Shown here: positions 26,045-34,553 of the stretch, one piece after another
Numbering within the stretch: position 1 is the first letter of the stretch
Layout: the number at the start of each line of letters is the position of its first letter
Assembly: GCA_964467635.1 (NCBI GenBank)
Contig: CAYXRN010000012.1
Span: forward strand, 1 to 43,536
Direction of reading: 5' to 3'
From: FW021-bin31 sp964467635
GTDB lineage: Bacteria; Bacteroidota; Bacteroidia; Chitinophagales; Chitinophagaceae
Length of the DNA stretch: 43,536 nt
The notes under the pieces: model-generated
Databases searched by the model: none
Seen by the model: only the letters and a program-made list of their open reading frames with translations
Told to the model about the DNA's origin: nothing
Position numbers and translations under genes: made by a program

Positions 26045-27175
26045 ATGATCGCATTGAAATACCTAAAAATCTTTCTTTTTGGACTATTATCTGCAGTCCC
26101 ATTTGCCTCTTTTTCGCAGGACACTACCGGTTTCCGCTCTAAAGGACATTTGTATGGGGAGGTTTTTGCAGATTATTTCTATAAGGCTCATGCTGATACT
26201 ATGGAAAGAGGATTTAATCAGTATGCTACTTATCCCAAAAACAGCAATGCCTTTCAGATTCGCCGGATCTATTTGGGGTATCAATATGACTTCAGTGACC
26301 GCTTTTCGGCAGATATTCTTCTGGAATCCACGCTGGAGGACGGGGATCTTACACTTTTTGTAAAATACGCCAATATTCAGTGGAAAGACATCTTCCCCGG
26401 AACCGATTTTGTCATTGGCCGGATGAAAACACCTACTTTCTCTACCCTTACGGATAAAGTCTGGGGGTATCGTTCTGTAGAAAGATCCATTGCCGATATG
26501 CACGGTAGCCCATCCAATGATCTGGGGGTCGCGCTGTGGGGGCGCTTTGATCAGAAAAGCCGTTTTGGCTACGCCCTCATGGTAGGGAACGGAAGCGGAA
26601 TGGATTTGATCGATGATCGGTTTAAGAAGTTCTATGGGGAGGTCTATGCCAAATTATTTGACAAAAAGCTCATTGTGGACTTATATGCCGACTATGAAAG
26701 ATTCCACTGGCGGACAGCCTATCATCAGTCCGCCGCTATGTTTAAAGCGTTTGCAGCCTATCAGACCGCGGATCTTACGATAGGGGTTGAGGCCTACCGC
26801 CAACACCTTCAAAATGGCGCATTAATGGGACAGCAGAACGGAAAAGATACGGTAAGCATTGATAACTATGGCATCTCGGTATTTGCCCACGGCAAGTTTC
26901 CGGGGGAAAAACTAGGCTATTTTGCCCGTATTGATCACCTGATCCCTTCGACTAAAGCGCAGTATAAGTCTGCTGCCATGACAAGTCTGGTACCCGAGTA
27001 CGATCCCGCCTATCGCAGTCGCTTTATTACTGCTGGTATTGATTATGAGCCGGTTAAAAATGTTCATTTTATGCCGAATATTTGGTATTGTGGCTATGAA
27101 AACCGGATTTCCGGTCAGCAGAAGGACTATGACCTGGTCTACCGGCTGACTTTCTTCTATGAGTTTGAAGGGTAA
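26045..27175 (+). CDS. Outer-membrane porin-like beta-barrel protein
   Basis: 376 residues with a signal peptide ending near SFSQ (residue 25). The mature protein has many alternating aromatic strands (YGEVFADYFYKAH, FQIRRIYLGYQYDFSDRFSADILLE) and ends in an aromatic-rich strand, LTFFYEFEG. It resembles phosphate-selective porin O/P or alginate-export type barrels. Likely a passive or substrate-preferring channel in the outer membrane; the solute is unknown. It precedes lgt by about 100 bp, but lgt has its own promoter. Confidence 0.72.
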   Translation: MIALKYLKIFLFGLLSAVPFASFSQDTTGFRSKGHLYGEVFADYFYKAHADTMERGFNQYATYPKNSNAFQIRRIYLGYQYDFSDRFSADILLESTLEDGDLTLFVKYANIQWKDIFPGTDFVIGRMKTPTFSTLTDKVWGYRSVERSIADMHGSPSNDLGVALWGRFDQKSRFGYALMVGNGSGMDLIDDRFKKFYGEVYAKLFDKKLIVDLYADYERFHWRTAYHQSAAMFKAFAAYQTADLTIGVEAYRQHLQNGALMGQQNGKDTVSIDNYGISVFAHGKFPGEKLGYFARIDHLIPSTKAQYKSAAMTSLVPEYDPAYRSRFITAGIDYEPVKNVHFMPNIWYCGYENRISGQQKDYDLVYRLTFFYEFEG

Positions 27176-27218
27176 GCCAGCCGTCTGAGCATCTCAGGAA
27201 CAATTTCCCCGGTTATTC

Positions 27219-27247
27219 TTTGATATTCATTTAATTATTTAAATTTG
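27219..27247 (+). promoter_or_regulatory. Promoter of lgt
   Basis: TTTG (27219-27222), 17 nt, then TAAATTTG (27240-27247). The -7 box is a perfect match; the spacing is slightly short. The predicted transcript start is about 25 nt before the lgt ATG at 27280. Confidence 0.55.
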
Positions 27248-27279
27248 GCTTTTCAATTAAGTGTGCCATACTTCAGCCT

Positions 27280-28611
27280 ATGTATCCAAGCATATCCGAT
27301 TTATTAAGAGACCTTTTTGGTATTCATATCGCCTTACCGGTTCAGACCTTTGGTTTTTTTGTAGCTGTTGCTTTTTTTGTTTCGGCCTATGCGTTGAGCA
27401 GGGAGATGAAAAGAAGGGAGTCGCTGGGTTGGATGCTGCCAAAGATGGAAAAAAGGACCGTTGGTAAGCCGGCTACCACTTCGGAGCTTGTATGGAATTT
27501 TGTCATTGGTTTTTTGATCGGCTATAAGCTGCTGTATGCTGTGCTCAACTGGAGCGCTTTTTCAGACAATCCGCAACAGCTTATTTTGTCTGCGGAGGGA
27601 AACGTGTTGGGAGGCATCATCCTGGGTGCTGTCTTGGTCTATTTGCGGTACAATGAGAAGAAAAAGCAGCAGCTCCCCAAGCCTAAACAGGAGAGTTACC
27701 AGGTGTGGCCGCATGAACGTATTGGCGATATGGTGGTTTTAGCGGCTATTGGCGGACTGGTGGGCGCAAAAATATTTGACAGCCTGGAAAATTGGGACAG
27801 CTATATGGCGGATCCCATTGGCAGTTTTTTATCTTTTAGCGGGCTTACGTTTTACGGTGGATTGATCGTAGCGGCCATTGCCATACTCTGGTATGCGCGT
27901 AAGAAGTCGATTGACCGCTGGCAGTTATTGGATAGTTTTGCCCCCGCGCTGATGCTGGCCTATGGTCTGGGTCGGGTAGGCTGTCAGATGGCCGGCGATG
28001 GGGATTGGGGCATTTACAACAGTGCTTATGCGAACGACGGCCATGGCGGCGTAGTCCGCGCAACTGCAGGCCAGTTTCAACAGACTTTGCAGGAACACCA
28101 TGCGTTTTTTCTACGCGACTATGGCAATCTGGCCGACGTACATCATGCCTTTTTTGCCAAGCCTGATTTTCTAAGTTTTTTACCCAATTGGTTCTTCGCC
28201 TTTAATTATCCTCATAATGTCATTAGTTTTGGTATCCCCATTCCGGGATGCGTTGGAGAACACTGTGCGATGTTGCCGACGCCGGTATTTCCTACTCCCC
28301 TTTATGAGATTATTGCTTGTTTTATCCTGTTCGCCATATTATGGGCCATTCGTAAAAAAATACGTATTCCCGGCCTTTTGTTTGGTATTTACCTGATTAT
28401 GAATGGGGTAGAGCGCTTTTTTATTGAATTGATCCGGGTCAATACAAAATATGATATTTTTGGCATCCATCCTACACAGGCAGAGATTATTTCTACATTG
28501 CTTGTTATTTCGGGCATTGCTTTGATCTGGTATGTCCGAAAGAAACATCCGAAACTGGAGGTGAAACCAAGCCAGGGCAACGTTAAGCCCAAAGCGGATA
28601 ACGTCCCTTAG
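27280..28611 (+). CDS. lgt: Prolipoprotein diacylglyceryl transferase
   Basis: 443 residues, much longer than the ~290 of E. coli Lgt. The extra length lies in an N-terminal region between the first two helices and in a loop of about 90 residues (245-335) after GRVGCQMAGDGDWG. Conserved parts include Arg232 in that motif, NGVERFFIELIR (375-386), and FYGGLI (191-196), where E. coli has His103 before GGL; here it is Tyr192. It transfers diacylglycerol from phosphatidylglycerol to the lipobox Cys, serving the several lipoproteins in this window. The insertions appear to be normal for Bacteroidota. Confidence 0.92.
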   Translation: MYPSISDLLRDLFGIHIALPVQTFGFFVAVAFFVSAYALSREMKRRESLGWMLPKMEKRTVGKPATTSELVWNFVIGFLIGYKLLYAVLNWSAFSDNPQQLILSAEGNVLGGIILGAVLVYLRYNEKKKQQLPKPKQESYQVWPHERIGDMVVLAAIGGLVGAKIFDSLENWDSYMADPIGSFLSFSGLTFYGGLIVAAIAILWYARKKSIDRWQLLDSFAPALMLAYGLGRVGCQMAGDGDWGIYNSAYANDGHGGVVRATAGQFQQTLQEHHAFFLRDYGNLADVHHAFFAKPDFLSFLPNWFFAFNYPHNVISFGIPIPGCVGEHCAMLPTPVFPTPLYEIIACFILFAILWAIRKKIRIPGLLFGIYLIMNGVERFFIELIRVNTKYDIFGIHPTQAEIISTLLVISGIALIWYVRKKHPKLEVKPSQGNVKPKADNVP

Positions 28612-28641
28612 TCCGTTCTTCTTAAGAAACTTCTTATCCAA

Positions 28642-28667
28642 TTGCCGGTTCAGCCGGCAAGGTTTTT
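28642..28667 (+). terminator. Terminator after lgt
   Basis: TTGCCGG (28642-28648) and CCGGCAA (28654-28660) form a 7-bp stem with a 5-nt loop, followed by GGTTTTT. It is about 30 bp past the lgt stop. Confidence 0.7.
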
Positions 28668-28699
28668 CAAGTACGGAACAGAAAAATATTATAAAGATA

Positions 28700-28732
28700 T
28701 TTGCATCTTTTATTATTTTATAGCTATCTTTG
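28700..28732 (+). promoter_or_regulatory. Promoter of the DUF2249 gene
   Basis: TTTG (28700-28703), 21 nt, then TATCTTTG (28725-28732), a full consensus match. It predicts a leader of about 31 nt before the ATG at 28771. Confidence 0.7.
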
Positions 28733-28770
28733 TGTATGAATATATTGTCTAACTATTTAAGCAAACCGTT

Positions 28771-29004
28771 ATGGCAGAGGAAGAAGTATTAGATGTTACC
28801 GTGATTCAGCCCTGGCTGAAGCATAAAACTATTTACGAGCACTTTGATGCATTAAAGGAAGGAGAGGCCTTTATCATTCACAACGATCACGATCCCAAGC
28901 CGCTCTACTATGCTTTAATCAATGATAAAGGGAAAACATTTGACTGGGATTATTTACAGGAAGGCCCTAAAGTATGGGAGGTCCGGATTGGGAAGAAAAA
29001 GTGA
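28771..29004 (+). CDS. DUF2249 domain protein
   Basis: 77 residues, a single small alpha/beta domain. The DUF2249 pattern is clear: LDVTVIQPWLKHKTIYEHFDALKEGEAF, then IIHNDHDPKPLYYAL, then FDWDYLQEGPKVWEVRI. Family members resemble TusA-like folds and are often linked to nitrogen oxide, hemerythrin or metal metabolism genes; no such genes are here. It stands alone behind a strong promoter and between terminator-like structures. Confidence 0.85.
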   Translation: MAEEEVLDVTVIQPWLKHKTIYEHFDALKEGEAFIIHNDHDPKPLYYALINDKGKTFDWDYLQEGPKVWEVRIGKKK

Positions 29005-29390
29005 ACCGTTCGTGAGGAAGGGCTTACGGGAATAAATCGTTTCCGGGCGGAAATGAAGATATGCGTATGCTTATAAAACGGCAACAGGAAAACTGGTTTA
29101 TAGCAAGTGGTAAAGCCATAAACAAGGAAGCTATATTTGAGGCATGATATCTGCAAAAAAGGAGTGTTTAGGCCAGCCCTTTTTTGTCTTAATGAACCTC
29201 CAGGCCTAGTGTGTAATCTCCTAAGGCTTAAGCGTAGGAGTAATCTGCCAGCCGATGGCCTGTAATGTTGTCTGCTACACCTCCGGTGCGTAATCGGTAT
29301 TCGCTTCTGTTATAGTACATGTTTGACGTTGTTAAATTTGAATCTTTGAGGCGGCCCTGCTATTTGAGGGGGGCGATTGTGCTAAAAAAG
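29005..29390. other. 386-bp intergenic region between DUF2249 and the response regulator
   Basis: No gene seen. It contains a 9-bp A/T-ended inverted repeat (29154-29162 with 29178-29186, CAAAAAAGG and CCTTTTTTG) that could terminate the DUF2249 transcript, and a second hairpin CTCCTA (29218-29223) with TAGGAG (29235-29240) around GCTTAAGC. A TATATTTG box at 29132 has no -33 partner. Confidence 0.5.
29154..29186. terminator. Possible terminator between DUF2249 and the response regulator
   Basis: CAAAAAAGG and CCTTTTTTG pair across a 15-nt loop, with A- and T-tracts on either side of the stem. The stem is weak, so termination efficiency is uncertain. It could act on either strand. Confidence 0.4.
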
Positions 29391-30158
29391 TCATTCTCTT
29401 AACCAGTTCAGAAAGGTGGTCATTTTCTCTTTGCTGATGGTAATGGTATCATTAAAGGGAAGGTTCAGTTCCAGGGATATTTTCCTAGACAGGTAACTGG
29501 AAGCCTCTTTTATGGCGTTGCGGTTGACGATGTATTGTCTGTTTGCACGATAAAATAAATGGGTATCCATCCGTTGTATTTCGTCCAGGGTCTTGTTGAT
29601 CACATAGTCTTTTTGATCAAAGGTATAAAGGTGAGCTGCTTCGTTTTTGATGTAAAACAAGGCGACGTCTTCTAGCTTGACCGGTATAACGCTGTCTTTA
29701 AAATAAACCAGTAGGGTGCCCTCTCTTTTCATATTTTCCTGCTGATCCGAATCCAGTGCCTTAACTATGTTTTCCAAAGATTGCGACCAGGAGGAAAAGG
29801 TCTGTTTCAGTTGGTCGTATTTATCAAAGGCTTCTTTAATTTTTTCCTGATTAAAAGGCTTTAAGACATAGTGGATGCCGTTGGCATTAAAGGCTTTTAT
29901 GGCATATTCGTCAAAGGCGGTGCAGAATATGATGGGCGCCCTGAGGTCCACTTCGGAAAAAATATCAAAACTCAGCCCGTCCCCCAGTTGTATGTCACTA
30001 AAGACCAGGTCCGGGGTGGGGTTGTTTTTAAAGTACCGAACGGCTTCTCCAACAGATTGCAGTATGGTCGTTACCTGGACCTGAGGAGCGACTTTTTTGA
30101 TGATGTCGGCGAGGTCTTCTGCTGTTAGTCTTTCATCTTCTATGATAACGATGGTCAT
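29391..30158 (-). CDS. LytTR family response regulator
   Basis: 255 residues. The receiver domain has acidic residues in VIIEDERL and the phosphoacceptor Asp55 in LVFSDIQLGD. The C-terminal LytTR DNA-binding domain starts near 150 (GTLLVYFKDSVIPVKLEDVALF) and includes FYRANRQYIVNRNAI. It is activated by the kinase encoded immediately upstream; the start overlaps that gene's stop as ATGA. Targets are unknown. LytTR regulators often act on envelope and secretion genes, and the RND pump series upstream is the obvious candidate. Confidence 0.9.
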   Translation of the reverse strand: MTIVIIEDERLTAEDLADIIKKVAPQVQVTTILQSVGEAVRYFKNNPTPDLVFSDIQLGDGLSFDIFSEVDLRAPIIFCTAFDEYAIKAFNANGIHYVLKPFNQEKIKEAFDKYDQLKQTFSSWSQSLENIVKALDSDQQENMKREGTLLVYFKDSVIPVKLEDVALFYIKNEAAHLYTFDQKDYVINKTLDEIQRMDTHLFYRANRQYIVNRNAIKEASSYLSRKISLELNLPFNDTITISKEKMTTFLNWLRE

Positions 30159-31225
30159 GATCCTAATATCTTTATGCTGACCGAAAATGTATTTTGTTGC
30201 TTCAAAACATTGATTTTATTACCGGAGATAATTTTATACCGTTCCTTTAAATTGGCTATCCCTTTTCCTGTGGAATGCTTGATCGATGTTTTCGGTTGCA
30301 GGTTATTAGACACGGTAATCCAATCCTCCTTTTTCACTATTTCTATGTACAAGGGCTTTTCATTGGTTACAACATTATGCTTAATGGCATTTTCCAGTAA
30401 GGGCTGTAAAGAAAAAGTAGGAAGGCGTTGTTCCGGTGTACAATGCAACAAATGCTTGTCTACCGTGTAGTGCAACGCCTGACCAAAACGTACCTTTTGC
30501 ATCTCCATATAGTTGTTACATATCTTTAACTCCTCAGCGATGGGCGTTAAGCCTAAATTGGCATCTGTGTGGACGAAAGACGCCCGAAGAAAATCGGAGA
30601 GTTGAACCAGGTAGTTCTCAGCTGTATCCGGTTTTTTCCTGATGAGCGATTTCAGTGTCGTCAATGCATTAAACAGGAAATGCGGCTTGATCTGCTGTTG
30701 CAACAGTTGATTTGCCGTCTCTGCGTTAGAAGTCTTGAGCTTTAGGAGTTCCAGCTCAAAGTTGCTTTTTTCGTGCTGGCTCAAGACAAAAATTTGGATC
30801 AGATAGATAAAGGTATATTGGATGGCACTGGTGCAGAAAAGAATGAGCACCGTCTTGCCACCGCCCGGTGCCAGCATATTTTTAGGAAGGTGCAAATCAA
30901 TGCCCCAACGCATAAGCGTAATGCTGACAAAGTAATGGATAATGGAAAGAAGGAAGGTACATAAAAATCCGGTGGCAAAGATGCGTTTTTCTATATTCTT
31001 GATGTTCCTGTTTTTTTGCTTCGGATCTTTATAGAACGCGATGATCTCAATATTAAGAATGAAGATGATTAAAGATAAGGCGGTAATGGTCAGTGCCCTG
31101 GTCATGATACTGTCCCATGTCGAATTGTCATAAATGGAAATGATCATGATGGACGTGATCATATAGAACAGGTATAAGCGAAAGCTGCTTTTGAACAAAT
31201 AACGTTTTAATTTCTTCTTTTCCAT
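30155..31225 (-). CDS. LytS-type sensor histidine kinase
   Basis: 356 residues. Four hydrophobic helices fill the first 150 residues with almost no extracytoplasmic domain. The His_kinase family core follows: QQQIKPHFLFNALTTLK with phosphoacceptor His182, an N-box LLENAIKHNVVTN, and a G-box GKGIANLKERY. Such short-loop sensors usually detect membrane-associated signals or partner proteins. It is coupled to the LytTR regulator gene by a 4-bp overlap. It lies about 145 bp downstream of the RND permease gene on the same strand. Confidence 0.9.
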   Translation of the reverse strand: MEKKKLKRYLFKSSFRLYLFYMITSIMIISIYDNSTWDSIMTRALTITALSLIIFILNIEIIAFYKDPKQKNRNIKNIEKRIFATGFLCTFLLSIIHYFVSITLMRWGIDLHLPKNMLAPGGGKTVLILFCTSAIQYTFIYLIQIFVLSQHEKSNFELELLKLKTSNAETANQLLQQQIKPHFLFNALTTLKSLIRKKPDTAENYLVQLSDFLRASFVHTDANLGLTPIAEELKICNNYMEMQKVRFGQALHYTVDKHLLHCTPEQRLPTFSLQPLLENAIKHNVVTNEKPLYIEIVKKEDWITVSNNLQPKTSIKHSTGKGIANLKERYKIISGNKINVLKQQNTFSVSIKILGS

Positions 31226-31287
31226 CGGATGCGATTTAAGGTCCTCGGAAGGTAATGGGTGTAAACGGTTTTAAATCAGGTGAACAA

Positions 31288-31338
31288 AACCCACTCTTTA
31301 AAGGTACAAAGAATACCCGTTTAATTAAAGAGCGGGTT
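31288..31338 (-). terminator. Terminator-like hairpin between the RND series and the kinase gene
   Basis: A 14-bp stem (31288-31301 with 31325-31338), complementary except for one G-U pair, encloses a 23-nt loop. Read on the minus strand it ends in GGGTTTTGTT, a modest U-tract. The loop contains TACCTTTA and TATTCTTTG, promoter-like boxes for the downstream kinase operon, so the hairpin may separate the two units or attenuate read-through. Confidence 0.5.
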
Positions 31339-31369
31339 CTGTGGTCATCATTCATTGGGATCCCACCAT

Positions 31370-34300
31370 TCAGCCCTGCATCGGATGCGCAGCCCCTTTT
31401 CCGTAAGATGATGTAATCAGTTGCCCGTAGTCGGTTTTCTTTTTTCCTCCCAGTTTCTGTCCTAAGGTGTCGAAGATCGAATACACTACGGGTATAATAA
31501 CCAGCGTAAGAAAAAGAGAAGAGAGCAGTCCGCCAATAACTACCAGCGCAAGCCCCCGGTTGATATCAGCCCCATCGCCTTGGGCAAAAGCAATGGGCAT
31601 CATCCCGATCACCATGGCAATGGTCGTCATTAAAATAGGCCGGAAGCGGGCCTGGTAGGCATCGATCAATGCCTGATAGGTGGAAGCGCCCGCTGCCTTG
31701 CTGTGATTGGCAAAGTCAACCAGCAGTATGGCGTTCTTGGCCACCAGACCGATCAACATGATGATACCAAGGATCGTGAAAATATTTAAACTCTGATGGA
31801 ACAACCCCAGGAACAGAAGGGCGCCTATAAAGGACAAGGGAATAGAAAATAGCACCACCAGTGGGGTTGCAAAATTGTCATAAATAGCCACCATGACCAG
31901 ATATACCAGAATTACTGAGGCGAGAAGGGCGATACCCAATGAACCAAAGCCTTCCTGCTGGTTTTCCATTTGCCCGCCCCATACATAGCTGACCGCCGGA
32001 TCCTTTTTTAGTTTTTCTAATCGGGACATCCAGTCGGCAGCCACTGACCCCGTTGTCCGGCCGACGGTTTGCGCCTGGATGGAGACGGCAGGGGACTTAT
32101 CCCTCCGCTCCAGCAGGCTGGGACCGGAGCCATAGGTGACATCGGCAAACTGTTTCAGCTTGATTGGCTGGCCCTGACTATTCATGAATTCCATGTTCCT
32201 CACGTCGTCAATAGTGGAGCGTCCCATTTCATCATACCTGACGTTGATGTCATACTCCTCTGTTCCTATGGTAAATTTGTTGTCGGTATTCCCAGAAAAG
32301 GCGGTTTGCATGGCCTTTCCCACCGTCGCTACATTTAGCCCCAGCTTATCCATTTTGTCCCGATTCATGTGGACCTTGATCTCCGGGTTACCATCTTCAG
32401 AGGTGAGCCGGACTTCGGTTGCTCCGGGTACTTCACGCAATAGGCTGGCCGCCCTCGTCGCAAAATCCATTGCGTCTTTTTGGGTGGGGCCGATGACGGT
32501 TAGCGAAAGGGGCGCCTGTTCCGCTCCCATTAAACCCACATTCACGATTTTTAGCTTGGCGTCCACCAGCAAGGGAGCCATTTCTCTTTTCAGTTTAGCG
32601 GCGTATACGTTAGTAGGTTCGATTTGCCGGTGTTTGTCTGTCAGAAAAATGTGAATCTCCGACTTATACTTGGAGCCATTCACCGACATTACGCCGTCGG
32701 AGGCCTGCCCTACTGTGGTAATCAGGTGTTCGATCTCCGGTTTTTTAGCCAAGTATCGCTCTGCTTTCTGGGTTAGGAAATTGGTTTGTTCAATAGAGGC
32801 GTCCTTATTCAGTTCCAATTGGAGGTAAAACTCTCCTTTGTCGTTATTGGGAAAGAAGGCCGTTTCTATATAGCCTTTGCCAACAAGCATAAAGGATGCT
32901 ATAAAAAGGAGAAGTGTTACCCCCAGGGTGATGACCTTGTGGCTCCTTTTCGCCAAGGCCCATTTTAACAAATCGCCCATGCCACTGGATAATTTATGAA
33001 TGCCCCGTTCAAAACCGGCAAGTATTTTTCCAAAAAAGGATTTGGTGCTGATGTGCTCTAGTTTCCCGAAACGGGAATACAGCCAGGGTACTATCGAAAA
33101 GGAAACCAGCAAGGAGAGGGAGGTTGCTACCATGACGGTAACGGTGAACTGACGTAAAATATCCGGGACAAGGCCTGTTGCTAAGGATATGGGCAGAAAC
33201 ACAACAACAATAACAAGGGTAATCCCCATTACCGTAAATCCAATTTCCTTTACGCCATCATAGGCTGCCCGGACTTTATTTTTTCCCATTTCCATGTGTC
33301 GGTGAATATTTTCAATCACCACAATGGCGTCGTCCACCAGAATACCCACCACGAGCGAGAGGCCCAGTAATGACATCAGGTTTAGGGTATATCCCAGCGC
33401 GTATAAACCAATAAAAGTGGCGATTAGCGATAAGGGAATGGCTACAATGGTAATGGCGGCATTACGCAAACTGTGCAAAAAGAACAACATGATAACAGCT
33501 ACTAAAATGATAGCGAGAAAAAGGTCGTGCATGACGTTATTCGCCGCATTGAGGGTATAATCAGAACTGTCACTGGCTACCGTAATATGGACGCCTTTAT
33601 CGCTGTAGTTGCTTTGTATAGCGGCTATGGTCTTCGTCACTTTTTCAGATACTGCTACCGCGTTAGCGTCTGATTGTTTATATACCTGAAGTAGGATGGT
33701 ATTTTTTTGGTCGATTCTCGAGATCTTTTCAATGTCTTTTGTGCCGTCGACCACATAGGCAATATCCGAAAGTCGTATCATCTCGCCATCAGAGGCCGGT
33801 ACGGGCAGGCTGCGCAACTCCTGTAAGGTTTGTAACTTTCCAGATAGTCGTATGGTCGTCTGGTTGTTTCTGGTTTGAATATGCCCCGTCGGAAAATCCA
33901 TATTGGAAACGGCAATAGCTTGTTCTACCTGTCGAATGGTCAGACCGTATCCTTTTAGTTTTTCGGGAATGACATTAACTTGGATTTCACGCTCATGCCC
34001 GCCGATCATTTCTACCTTGGCTACTCCCGCTATCCGGGAAATAACCGGTTGTATTTTTTGATCAAGCAGATCATATAAGCCTTTCTCCGAAAGCTGGTCT
34101 GAAGTTACAGAAAGGTTTATAATAGGAACATCATCCAATGAAAACTTAACGATAGACGGTCTTTCTGCATCTTCCGGCAGGTCGTTTATAATGGCGTTTA
34201 CCTTTCGCTGTGCATCGTTGAGGGAGTAATTCACATCCGCGTTGTTATTCAAGGTGATCATGACCACCGAAATGCTTTCCAGTGATTTGGACTCGATCTT

Positions 34301-34534
34301 CTTCACGTTTTCAAGAGAAGATACCGCGTCTTCTATTTTTTTGGTTACCGAATTTTCAACCTCGGAAGGTGCTGCGCCGGGATAAACAGTCTGGACAGTG
34401 ATCACATTAACTTCCAGATCGGGTACCAGTTCATAGCCCATTTGGGAGTAGGCGAAAATCCCTCCCAGCGTCAGTATAGTGAATAACACAATAATGAGGC
34501 TGGGTCTTTTTATAGATATTTCTGCTAATTTCAT
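31370..34534 (-). CDS. RND efflux permease, HAE1 (drug) type
   Basis: 1054 residues, the normal length for AcrB-like pumps. The proton-relay acids Asp401-Asp402 lie in GILVDDAIVVIEN, and the helix-10 lysine is present in GLVAKNAILLVDFAN. These are the features of hydrophobe/amphiphile exporters rather than heavy-metal pumps. Two large periplasmic loops carry the porter and docking domains. It forms the inner-membrane part of a tripartite pump with the adaptor and TolC proteins encoded upstream. It starts 19 bp after the adaptor gene. Confidence 0.94.
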   Translation of the reverse strand: MKLAEISIKRPSLIIVLFTILTLGGIFAYSQMGYELVPDLEVNVITVQTVYPGAAPSEVENSVTKKIEDAVSSLENVKKIESKSLESISVVMITLNNNADVNYSLNDAQRKVNAIINDLPEDAERPSIVKFSLDDVPIINLSVTSDQLSEKGLYDLLDQKIQPVISRIAGVAKVEMIGGHEREIQVNVIPEKLKGYGLTIRQVEQAIAVSNMDFPTGHIQTRNNQTTIRLSGKLQTLQELRSLPVPASDGEMIRLSDIAYVVDGTKDIEKISRIDQKNTILLQVYKQSDANAVAVSEKVTKTIAAIQSNYSDKGVHITVASDSSDYTLNAANNVMHDLFLAIILVAVIMLFFLHSLRNAAITIVAIPLSLIATFIGLYALGYTLNLMSLLGLSLVVGILVDDAIVVIENIHRHMEMGKNKVRAAYDGVKEIGFTVMGITLVIVVVFLPISLATGLVPDILRQFTVTVMVATSLSLLVSFSIVPWLYSRFGKLEHISTKSFFGKILAGFERGIHKLSSGMGDLLKWALAKRSHKVITLGVTLLLFIASFMLVGKGYIETAFFPNNDKGEFYLQLELNKDASIEQTNFLTQKAERYLAKKPEIEHLITTVGQASDGVMSVNGSKYKSEIHIFLTDKHRQIEPTNVYAAKLKREMAPLLVDAKLKIVNVGLMGAEQAPLSLTVIGPTQKDAMDFATRAASLLREVPGATEVRLTSEDGNPEIKVHMNRDKMDKLGLNVATVGKAMQTAFSGNTDNKFTIGTEEYDINVRYDEMGRSTIDDVRNMEFMNSQGQPIKLKQFADVTYGSGPSLLERRDKSPAVSIQAQTVGRTTGSVAADWMSRLEKLKKDPAVSYVWGGQMENQQEGFGSLGIALLASVILVYLVMVAIYDNFATPLVVLFSIPLSFIGALLFLGLFHQSLNIFTILGIIMLIGLVAKNAILLVDFANHSKAAGASTYQALIDAYQARFRPILMTTIAMVIGMMPIAFAQGDGADINRGLALVVIGGLLSSLFLTLVIIPVVYSIFDTLGQKLGGKKKTDYGQLITSSYGKGAAHPMQG

Positions 34535-34553
34535 GATGATCGCTTTTAAAGCG

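Noticed and set aside
25824..26102. Leftward 92-codon frame before the porin gene
   Set aside because: No recognisable protein features and it overlaps the porin start and signal peptide.
29132..29186. Small RNA between a TATATTTG box and the A/T hairpin
   Set aside because: No -33 partner, and only about 40 nt would be transcribed; more likely a simple terminator region.
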